Origin: an uncultured Bacilli bacterium
GTDB taxonomy: Bacteria; Bacillota_I; Bacilli_A; RF39; UBA660
Direction: 5' to 3'
Assembly (NCBI GenBank): GCA_944372275.1
Contig: CALVYO010000035.1
Location: 1 to 11,454 of the forward strand
Length of the DNA stretch: 11,454 nt
Shown here: positions 1 to 5,447 of the stretch, one piece after another
Layout: each line of letters opens with the position of its first letter
Position numbering within the stretch: position 1 is the first letter of the stretch
Notes under the pieces: model-generated
Database searches by the model: none
What the model was told of the DNA's origin: nothing
The model's input: the letters and a program-made list of their open reading frames with translations, nothing else
Translations under genes and position numbers: made by a program

Positions 1-1
1 T

Positions 2-43
2 TTTTTAGAAAAATTTGATGTTTGTTATAAGGAGTTAATATGA
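2..43 (+). CDS. 3' end of an upstream gene (partial, unidentified)
   Basis: Frame 2 is open from the window edge and encodes about 13 residues (FLEKFDVCYKELI) before a TGA at 41-43. That stop overlaps the ATG of the deaminase gene as ATGA, a usual arrangement for translationally coupled operon genes. The other two forward frames stop at once. The fragment is too short to assign a family, and a non-coding leader cannot be excluded. Confidence 0.35.
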   Translation, partial: FLEKFDVCYKELI

Positions 44-525
44 GAGTAGATAAAAATAATTATTATTTAGATATTGCCGAATCAGTATTAGAAAGATCAA
101 CTTGTGCAAGAAGAGCCTTTGGTGCTGTTATTGTTAAAAATGATGAAATTATTGCAACTGGTTATAATGGGGCACCAAGAGGAAGAAAAAATTGTGATGA
201 TTTAGGTTACTGTATGAGAGAAAAATTAAATATTCCTCGTGGTGAAAGATATGAAATGTGTCGTAGTGTCCATGCTGAACAAAATGCGATTATAAGCGCT
301 GCTAGAAAAGATATTATTGGTAGTACACTTTATTTAGTTGGTAAAGAAGTGGGAAAAAATAAATATGTCGAAAATGCTATGCCTTGTATGTTTTGTAAAA
401 GGTTTATAATTAATGCCGGAATTAAAAAAATAATTTTAAGAAATACTAAGGAAGAATATACAGAAGTTTTAGTTGAAGATTTTATAACTAATGATGATAG
501 TTTAGAAGGGGTGTTTGGTTATTAA
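40..525 (+). CDS. comEB: dCMP deaminase (ComEB-like, zinc-dependent)
   Basis: A 161-residue member of the cytidine/deoxycytidylate deaminase family, which converts dCMP to dUMP, feeding thymidylate synthesis in the cytoplasm. The zinc and catalytic residues are visible: H78-A-E80, with Glu80 as proton shuttle, and P-C116-x-x-C119. The substrate-loop signature GYNGAPRG (residues 41-48) is typical of dCMP deaminases rather than free-cytidine or tRNA-adenosine deaminases. Length is normal for a minimal family member. The ATG at 40 is preceded by AAGGAG at 29-34. The gene overlaps a possible upstream gene by 3-4 bases, and its stop codon overlaps the start of the thioredoxin-like gene, so it looks like part of one transcript running to 1944. 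Bacillus ComEB sits in the competence comE operon, but the family role is nucleotide metabolism. The function is secure; the symbol is by homology. Confidence 0.93.
   Translation: MRVDKNNYYLDIAESVLERSTCARRAFGAVIVKNDEIIATGYNGAPRGRKNCDDLGYCMREKLNIPRGERYEMCRSVHAEQNAIISAARKDIIGSTLYLVGKEVGKNKYVENAMPCMFCKRFIINAGIKKIILRNTKEEYTEVLVEDFITNDDSLEGVFGY
506..513 (+). promoter_or_regulatory. Ribosome binding site deciding the thioredoxin-like start
   Basis: AAGGGGTG lies inside the last codons of the deaminase gene. It is only 3 bases from the TTG at 515 but 9 bases (from the G run) from the ATT at 521. The ATT overlaps the deaminase stop by one base (ATTAA), the geometry of termination-reinitiation coupling. 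Confidence 0.5.
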
Positions 526-781
526 ATTAATAAGAATAAGTGCCGTTTGGTGTCCTGCTTGTCTAATTATGCGACCTAGGATGCAAGAAATAGAAAAAAA
601 ATTTCCTAATTTTGAGCACATTGAATATGATTATGATTTAGATGAAGAAGTTATTGCTAAATATAATGTTGGTGAAATTTTACCTGTATTTATTTTGCTA
701 GATGGTGATAAAGAAGTTACAAGATTAGTTGGAGAAAAAACTGTTGCTGAAATTGAAAATAAATTGAGGTGTTTTGAATGA
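515..781 (+). CDS. Small thioredoxin-like protein (CPAC active site)
   Basis: An 86-88 residue thioredoxin-fold protein. The N-terminal strand leads straight into a W-C-P-A-C active site (residues 12-16 of the longest reading), and a V-G-E-I-L-P-V-F segment near residue 52 matches the cis-proline strand of thioredoxins. There is no signal peptide, so it should work in the cytoplasm as a dithiol reductant. It is shorter than classic thioredoxin (about 105 residues), lacking N-terminal elements. It overlaps the deaminase and shares ATGA with the following CcdA-like gene, suggesting it is the electron source or partner for that transporter. Start: the coordinates use TTG at 515, but the Shine-Dalgarno is too close to it. 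An ATT at 521 would give a more natural MKLIRISAVWC start. The family is fairly sure; start and partner are inference. Confidence 0.82.
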   Translation: MVIKLIRISAVWCPACLIMRPRMQEIEKKFPNFEHIEYDYDLDEEVIAKYNVGEILPVFILLDGDKEVTRLVGEKTVAEIENKLRCFE

Positions 782-1944
782 AAAAAATAATATTTTTAAT
801 AACGTTATTATTATTTATTCCTAAAGTTAATGCTTTAGATATTCATTTATTTTATTCAGAACTATGTAGTACTTGTGAAGAAGAAATAAAATTTTTAGAA
901 GAATATAAAAAAGAAGCAGATATTAATATAATTTACTATGAAACTACAAGAAATAAAGAAAATGATGAGTTATTAAGTGATGTAAGAAAAGCCTTAAATA
1001 ATAATGATAAAACAGTTCCATATACTGTTATTGGAACAACGGGGATCACTGGTTTTAATGAAACAGTTAAAAATCAAATAAAAGCGGCTTATGAATTTTA
1101 TACTTATGAATTTGTTGATATAGTTGATGTTATTCAAAATGATTTAGATGTTGAATATGAAATAATTCCTCCTCTAGGACAATATAATCTCCCTATTTTA
1201 GGTGATGTTAATCCAGAGGATGTATCTTTACCATTAGTATCTATTATAATTGGCTTTATTGATGGATTTAATCCTTGTGCAATGTGGGTATTACTATTCT
1301 TATTATCGATTATTGTAACAATGAAAGATCGTAAAAAAATGTGGATTATCGGTTTAACATTTTTAATAACTTCAGCAGTAGTCTATTTAGCATTTATGTT
1401 AGCATGGTTACAAATTGCTATAACTTTATCAGAAATCGTCTGGGTAAGATTAATAATTGCTTTGATTGCTTTATTAGGTGGAGCAATTAATTTAACTAGC
1501 TATTATAAAGAGAGAAAAAAAGATAATGGTTGTGCCGTAGTAGATAAAGAACAAAGAAAATCAATTTCTAAAAGGATTCATAAAATAGTTAAACAAATTG
1601 ATAACAAAAAAACTTTTTATTTAGCCATTTTAGGTGTAATGGGATTAGCAGTTTCCGTTAATTTAGTAGAACTTGCTTGTTCTTCTGGTTTACCTTTAAT
1701 ATTTACGCAAATACTTGCTATTAATAATTTATCTAGTTTGCAATATTTATTATATATTTTGTTATATATTTTATTCTTTTTAATTGATGATATTGTTATA
1801 TTTGCTATTGCAATGAAAACATTAAAATTAACTGGTATATCTACTAAATATAATAAATTATCGCATTTAATTGGTGGAATGCTTATGTTATTAATCGGAA
1901 TTTTAATGATTTTTAAACCAGAATGGTTGATGTTTAATTTTTAA
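778..1944 (+). CDS. Thioredoxin domain fused to CcdA/DsbD-like membrane thiol transporter
   Basis: A 388-residue protein. Residues 1-19 form a signal or anchor segment. Residues 20-110 look like a thioredoxin/glutaredoxin-type domain with C30-S-T-C33 and a likely cis-proline at T-V-P81. Residues 152-385 hold about six hydrophobic helices. Two membrane cysteines sit in CcdA/DsbD-like contexts: G-F-N-P-C167-A and V-E-L-A-C301-S-S-G-L-P. In that family such a pair carries electrons from cytoplasmic thioredoxin across the membrane to an outward-facing thiol domain. Here the outward domain is at the N terminus, unlike DsbD with its C-terminal thioredoxin domain. C252 lies in a Lys-rich loop. The start overlaps the previous gene by 4 bases, so the cytoplasmic thioredoxin and the carrier are probably made together. 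A terminator overlaps its stop codon. The extracytoplasmic substrate is unknown. Confidence 0.82.
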   Translation: MKKIIFLITLLLFIPKVNALDIHLFYSELCSTCEEEIKFLEEYKKEADINIIYYETTRNKENDELLSDVRKALNNNDKTVPYTVIGTTGITGFNETVKNQIKAAYEFYTYEFVDIVDVIQNDLDVEYEIIPPLGQYNLPILGDVNPEDVSLPLVSIIIGFIDGFNPCAMWVLLFLLSIIVTMKDRKKMWIIGLTFLITSAVVYLAFMLAWLQIAITLSEIVWVRLIIALIALLGGAINLTSYYKERKKDNGCAVVDKEQRKSISKRIHKIVKQIDNKKTFYLAILGVMGLAVSVNLVELACSSGLPLIFTQILAINNLSSLQYLLYILLYILFFLIDDIVIFAIAMKTLKLTGISTKYNKLSHLIGGMLMLLIGILMIFKPEWLMFNF

Positions 1945-1956
1945 ACATCTTTTTTT
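1929..1956 (+). terminator. Rho-independent terminator of the redox operon
   Basis: A 9-base inverted repeat (GATGTTTAA at 1929-1937, TTAAACATC at 1941-1949) with a 3-base loop is followed by seven T. The TAA stop of the CcdA-like gene (1942-1944) lies in the right arm. The stem is AT-rich but perfect. Confidence 0.85.
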
Positions 1957-1957
1957 G

Positions 1958-1966
1958 TGATATAAT
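1958..1966 (+). promoter_or_regulatory. Extended -10 promoter of queH
   Basis: TGA-TATAAT is a perfect extended -10 element. No good -35 is seen at the expected distance, where the upstream terminator lies. The predicted start of transcription, about 1972-1974, falls inside or next to the AGGAGGTGG ribosome binding site (1969-1977), giving a leader of only about 10 bases. Confidence 0.6.
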
Positions 1967-1981
1967 GTAGGAGGTGGTTTT

Positions 1982-2569
1982 ATGAATTATCAATTGGAAT
2001 TAGAAAAAATAATAAATAATTTAGATAGTAAAAAGAAATTATTACTACATAGTTGTTGTGCGCCTTGTAGTAGTTATGTAATAACTTATTTAAAAGACTA
2101 CTTTGATATAACAATTCTTTATTATAATCCCAATATTGAACCGATTGAAGAATATAATAAAAGGAAAGAAGAACAAATTAGATTATGTAATATATTTAAT
2201 ATAAAAGTATTAGATTGTGATTACGATAATGATATATTTCATCAAACTGTATTAGGGTTAGAAGATTGTAAAGAAGGGGGTAATAGATGTTTTAAATGTT
2301 ATGAATTAAGATTAGAAAAAACAGCATCTTTAGCTAATAATTATGATTATTTTGGAACTACTTTAACGGTAAGCCCTTTTAAAAATAGTAATAAATTAAA
2401 TGAAATTGGACTTAATTTAGAAAAAAAATATAATGTAAAATATTTAGTAAGTGATTTTAAGAAAAAAGAAGGTTATAAAAAAAGTATTTTATTATCAAAA
2501 GAATATGATTTATATCGTCAAGATTTTTGTGGTTGTATATATAGTAAAAGAGATAAAATATTAGATTAA
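1982..2569 (+). CDS. queH: Epoxyqueuosine reductase QueH
   Basis: A 195-residue QueH (formerly DUF208) protein. It catalyses the last step of queuosine formation, reducing epoxyqueuosine to queuosine at the wobble position of GUN-anticodon tRNAs, and is unrelated to QueG. Family cysteine motifs are in place: H-S-C25-C26-A-P-C29 near the N terminus, R-C103-F-K-C106-Y-E-L-R, and D-F-C183-G-C185 near the C terminus. These bind the iron-sulfur cluster and additional metal. The T-T-L-T-V-S-P-F-K segment (126-134) is also characteristic. Length is typical. ATG at 1982 has a strong AGGAGGTGG site. It has its own promoter after a terminator, so it is probably monocistronic. No other queuosine gene is in the window, so precursor synthesis or salvage must be encoded elsewhere. 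Confidence 0.94.
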   Translation: MNYQLELEKIINNLDSKKKLLLHSCCAPCSSYVITYLKDYFDITILYYNPNIEPIEEYNKRKEEQIRLCNIFNIKVLDCDYDNDIFHQTVLGLEDCKEGGNRCFKCYELRLEKTASLANNYDYFGTTLTVSPFKNSNKLNEIGLNLEKKYNVKYLVSDFKKKEGYKKSILLSKEYDLYRQDFCGCIYSKRDKILD

Positions 2570-2593
2570 AACATATACTTATTTTAGTAAATA

Positions 2594-2602
2594 TGATAAA
2601 AT
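2594..2602 (+). promoter_or_regulatory. Extended -10 promoter of uppP
   Basis: TGA-TAAAAT lies between queH and uppP, with no convincing -35. Transcription would start near 2609, inside AAAGGTGAT (2606-2614), leaving a leader of about 11 bases before ATG 2620. This is the same architecture as in front of queH. Confidence 0.5.
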
Positions 2603-2619
2603 TATAAAGGTGATTAATA

Positions 2620-3429
2620 ATGATAGATATAATAATTTTAGGGATTATTCAAGGTATTGCTGAATTTTTACCGATTTCTTCTTCTGCTCATTTAATTATT
2701 TTTAGAGATATATTTGGTATTGGTACTAATATTGGCTCTGAAATTGAACTTGCATTTGACTTAGCATTACATTTTGGAACTTTACTTGCAATCATTATCT
2801 ATTTTTTTAATGATTTATTTAAAATTTTATTAGATGGATTAACTAAGGGAACTAAAACGAAAAATGGTAGGTTATTTTGGTATTTAATAATCGCTACTAT
2901 TCCGGCTGGAATAGTTGGAATATTATTTGAAGATGTATTTGATACATTTTTTAGAAAACAATTATGGTTAATAGCTATTGCTTTAATTGTTATGGGAATT
3001 ATAATTTATATGGTTGATAAAAAATCTAAAATAAGATTTGATATTAAAGAAATGAAGTGGTATCAAGCATTAATTGTTGGATGTGCACAAGTATTTGCTT
3101 TAATACCTGGTTTTTCTAGAAGTGGTACAACAATTACGGCTAGTCGTGCATTAGGTTTAGATAGAGAAGATAGTGCGAAATTTTCATTTTATTTATCGGT
3201 TCCAGTTGTAGCAGGAGCAACTTTATTAACTTTAATAAAAGGAGAAACATTAACTATAATTAGTGAGAATTTAATGATATTTGGGATAGGTATATTAATT
3301 TCATTTATAACTGGTTTATTATGTATTTCATTTTTATTAAAATATATTAGAAATAATGATTTCAAAGCATTTATGATTTACCGAATTATTTTGGGTATAT
3401 TAGTTTTATCAATGTTATGGCAACTTTAG
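2620..3429 (+). CDS. uppP: Undecaprenyl-diphosphate phosphatase (UppP/BacA)
   Basis: A 269-residue polytopic membrane enzyme that dephosphorylates undecaprenyl diphosphate to regenerate the lipid carrier for peptidoglycan and other wall polymers. Overexpression of this family gives bacitracin resistance. Both signature regions are present: Q11-G-x-x-E15-F-L-P-I-S-S-S-A-H24 in the first re-entrant segment and P163-G-F-S-R-S-G169 in the second. Asp/Glu, Ser, His and Arg in these motifs form the active site. Ala23 replaces the more common Gly before the His, a mild variation. About eight hydrophobic segments and normal length indicate an intact gene. It is preceded by AAAGGTGAT and its own -10 element. 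A terminator overlaps the stop codon. It implies the organism makes a cell wall and is not a true mollicute. Confidence 0.96.
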   Translation: MIDIIILGIIQGIAEFLPISSSAHLIIFRDIFGIGTNIGSEIELAFDLALHFGTLLAIIIYFFNDLFKILLDGLTKGTKTKNGRLFWYLIIATIPAGIVGILFEDVFDTFFRKQLWLIAIALIVMGIIIYMVDKKSKIRFDIKEMKWYQALIVGCAQVFALIPGFSRSGTTITASRALGLDREDSAKFSFYLSVPVVAGATLLTLIKGETLTIISENLMIFGIGILISFITGLLCISFLLKYIRNNDFKAFMIYRIILGILVLSMLWQL

Positions 3430-3441
3430 TTGCTTTTTTTT
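3420..3441 (+). terminator. Rho-independent terminator of uppP
   Basis: GCAAC (3420-3424), TTTA loop and GTTGC (3429-3433) form a 5-bp stem followed by eight T. The uppP stop codon TAG (3427-3429) is inside the hairpin. Confidence 0.85.
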
Positions 3442-3443
3442 AT

Positions 3444-3470
3444 AAAAAAAATTAAGGATTAATCCTTAAT
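3444..3470 (-). terminator. Rho-independent terminator of the pilus ATPase gene
   Basis: A perfect 20-base palindrome (3451-3470, arms reading AAGGATT/AATCCTT at the core) is followed, on the minus strand, by seven T (A run 3444-3450). The TAA stop of the ATPase gene (3468-3466) lies in the first arm. It is back to back with the uppP terminator, so the two convergent transcripts end within about 50 bases. Confidence 0.82.
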
Positions 3471-4860
3471 TTGCTTTATTTATTAAATCATTTAATGTTT
3501 GAGGTTGTGTTGTTTGCTGTGTTTGTATAGGTGTATTAGAATTTACAGGTTGTGGAATATGTTGTTGATTTATATTTTTAGTAACTGATTGATTATTATT
3601 TGGAATATTTTCTCTTGCTAAGGCAGTATTATTTAAAGCACTCTTTAATCCATATGCTTTAGAACCTTTTTCATCATCTTCTAATTCAATTAATTTTAAT
3701 ACTTCTTCAACTGTTGTTAATCCCATCAAAACTTTTTCTAAGCCATCTTCTAATAAAGTATTAACATCAGAAGATTTATAAACTAATTCTCTTAATTTAT
3801 CTTTACGCATTCCTTCACTAATTGCATCTCTTATTTCTTGATTAAATAACAACACTTCGTGAATAGCAATACGACCTGAATAACCATTACCACATTGTTC
3901 ACAACCTTCAGTAGTATAAATTTCTTCAACATCTTTATTTAAAACACTTTTAAATAATTCTTTTTCATATTCATTAGTTTTTCGTAATTTTTTACAATTT
4001 GGACATAATTTACGGGCTAATACTTGCGAAATAATGCCTTCTAACGAACTGGCTAATAAATATCTTTCAACATCCATATCTAGTAAACGTTCAATAGTAT
4101 TTAATGAGTTATTGGTGTGAATTGTTGATAATACTAAATGTCCAGTGATAGAAGCACGAACAGCAATTTTAGCAGTCTCAGTATCACGAATTTCTCCTAT
4201 CATTATAATGTTAGGGTCTTGACGTAATATAGATCTTAGCGCTGTTGCAAAGGTTAAACCTATTTCACTATTAGTTTGAATTTGATTTACTCCTTCAATA
4301 TTCATTTCAACTGGATCTTCTACTGTAATAACATTAGCAGATTCAGTATTAAGTCTTTGTAAAATAGAATATACAGTTGTTGATTTACCAGTACCGGTAG
4401 CACCTGTTACTAATATAATTCCATTAGGAGCACTAATCATTTGTAAAACCTTTTTAAAATTACTATCACTAAATCCTAAATTTTCAACGCCAGCTAAACT
4501 CATTGAATAATCCAAAATACGAATAACTATTTTTTCGCCTTTATTAGTAGGAATACAAGAAACACGAAGGTCTAAATTTACATCTTGTAAGGTTGCCTTA
4601 ATCGCACCATCTTGTGGTAATCTAGATTCAGTTATATTCATACCAGATATTATTTTTATACGTGTAATTAGATTCTTTTTTATTGAGTTTGGAACTACAG
4701 CATAATTATGCAGTATACCATCAATTCTAATTCTAATATGCATCTCATTATCTAATGGATCAAAATGGATATCTGAAGCCCCTCTTTTAGCAGCATCAAC
4801 CATTATTTCATTTACTACTTCAACTACTGGCATTTTTTCAAAATCAAATTGTCTAATCAT
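3466..4860 (-). CDS. Type II/IV secretion ATPase, PilB/GspE/ComGA family
   Basis: A 464-residue cytoplasmic hexameric ATPase that would drive assembly of a type IV pilus or competence pseudopilus. The short N-terminal domain has the family segment A-S-D-I-H-F (28-33). The Walker A motif is G153-A-T-G-T-G-K159-S-T. The Walker B/Asp-box region is N217-I-I-M-I-G-E223-I-R-D, followed by the His box around H241-H248. Two CxxC pairs (C286/C289 and C320/C323) form the tetracysteine zinc site. It lacks the long N-terminal MshEN domain of PilB, so it resembles ComGA/minimal GspE in layout. Odd feature: residues about 395-464 add a Gln/Asn/Pro/Thr-rich tail ending in a short amphipathic-looking segment. 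The start ATG (4860-4858) has GGGG 8 bases upstream. It is divergent from two prepilin genes, supporting a pilus role. Whether it serves DNA uptake or adhesion cannot be told here. Confidence 0.92.
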   Translation of the reverse strand: MIRQFDFEKMPVVEVVNEIMVDAAKRGASDIHFDPLDNEMHIRIRIDGILHNYAVVPNSIKKNLITRIKIISGMNITESRLPQDGAIKATLQDVNLDLRVSCIPTNKGEKIVIRILDYSMSLAGVENLGFSDSNFKKVLQMISAPNGIILVTGATGTGKSTTVYSILQRLNTESANVITVEDPVEMNIEGVNQIQTNSEIGLTFATALRSILRQDPNIIMIGEIRDTETAKIAVRASITGHLVLSTIHTNNSLNTIERLLDMDVERYLLASSLEGIISQVLARKLCPNCKKLRKTNEYEKELFKSVLNKDVEEIYTTEGCEQCGNGYSGRIAIHEVLLFNQEIRDAISEGMRKDKLRELVYKSSDVNTLLEDGLEKVLMGLTTVEEVLKLIELEDDEKGSKAYGLKSALNNTALARENIPNNNQSVTKNINQQHIPQPVNSNTPIQTQQTTQPQTLNDLINKAN

Positions 4861-4908
4861 ATTTTTAACCCCTTTTCTATTTTTAGGACTAGTTTTTATT
4901 CTAAAAAT

Positions 4909-4937
4909 ATTATATAATATATTTAAGGTAAATTCAA
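4909..4937 (-). promoter_or_regulatory. Promoter of the pilus ATPase gene
   Basis: On the minus strand TTGAAT (4937-4932), a 17-base spacer and TATAAT (4914-4909) form a near-consensus sigma-A type promoter. Transcription would start near 4902, giving a leader of about 40 bases. Confidence 0.7.
4913..4918 (+). promoter_or_regulatory. Possible -10 box for the prepilin genes
   Basis: TATAAT on the plus strand lies within the palindrome at 4907-4920, so it overlaps the -10 box of the divergent ATPase promoter. No clear -35 is visible on this strand. If used, the leader to ATG 4955 is about 30 bases and the two promoters would be mutually exclusive. Confidence 0.35.
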
Positions 4938-4954
4938 GATAAAAGGAGAAAGTT

Positions 4955-5437
4955 ATGAAAAAAAATAATAAAAAGGGATTTGTGCTTGCTGAAACAATTG
5001 CTGTTTCTGTAATTGTTATGACCAGTTTAGTTATTATTTATACTCAGTTTACATATTTAAGTAAAAGTTATTCAAGAACTTTTACTTATAATAGTGTAAA
5101 CAATTTGTATTTAACTAATAATATTAAAGAATTTATTAATAACGATGGATTAAATAATTTAATAACTGGTTTGAATGATAAAAATTATATTGATATCACA
5201 TCTTGTTCGACAGAGTATTTTACAGAATATATTTATTGTGAAACATTAATGGATAATTTAGGTGTTAAACAGGTAATATTTACTAAAGCCAATTTAGATG
5301 ATTTAAAAACCAATATGGATGGTTTAAGTGAAAAAATGAAACAATTTATTAATTACATAAATTATAAAAATACTAATAATTATAGAATAATTGTTGAATT
5401 TGATGATGAAAGTTATGCAACTTTATTAGTTGGTTAG
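4955..5437 (+). CDS. Prepilin-like protein (minor pilin/pseudopilin)
   Basis: A 160-residue protein with a type III (prepilin) signal. A short Lys/Asn-rich leader is followed by K-K-G8 then F9-V-L-A-E13, the G|FxxxE cleavage and methylation site, and a hydrophobic helix of about 20 residues (14-34). A prepilin peptidase would cut after Gly8 and the helix would pack in a pilus core. The remainder (40-160) is a small, Asn/Tyr-rich domain without a recognised family. Its only two cysteines, C84 and C95, could form a disulfide. Length fits minor pilins or ComGD/ComGF-type pseudopilins. The AAAAGGAG site at 4941-4948 supports ATG 4955. The next prepilin follows about 10 bases after its stop, so the two are cotranscribed, and the motor ATPase is divergent. 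The prepilin class is secure; the exact role is not known. Confidence 0.85.
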   Translation: MKKNNKKGFVLAETIAVSVIVMTSLVIIYTQFTYLSKSYSRTFTYNSVNNLYLTNNIKEFINNDGLNNLITGLNDKNYIDITSCSTEYFTEYIYCETLMDNLGVKQVIFTKANLDDLKTNMDGLSEKMKQFINYINYKNTNNYRIIVEFDDESYATLLVG

Positions 5438-5447
5438 GAGGAAAAAT

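Noticed and set aside
2570..2600. Terminator between queH and uppP
   Set aside because: Only an imperfect AT hairpin is present and no T run follows, so read-through from queH into uppP is possible.
4907..4920. Palindrome ATATTATATAATAT as a repressor operator
   Set aside because: It is fully explained by two overlapping, oppositely oriented TATAAT boxes in AT-rich DNA; no separate operator evidence is visible.
5430..5447. Six extra residues at the start of the large prepilin
   Set aside because: The AGGAGG site at 5436-5441 lies inside this stretch and directs initiation at 5448, where the standard short prepilin leader begins.
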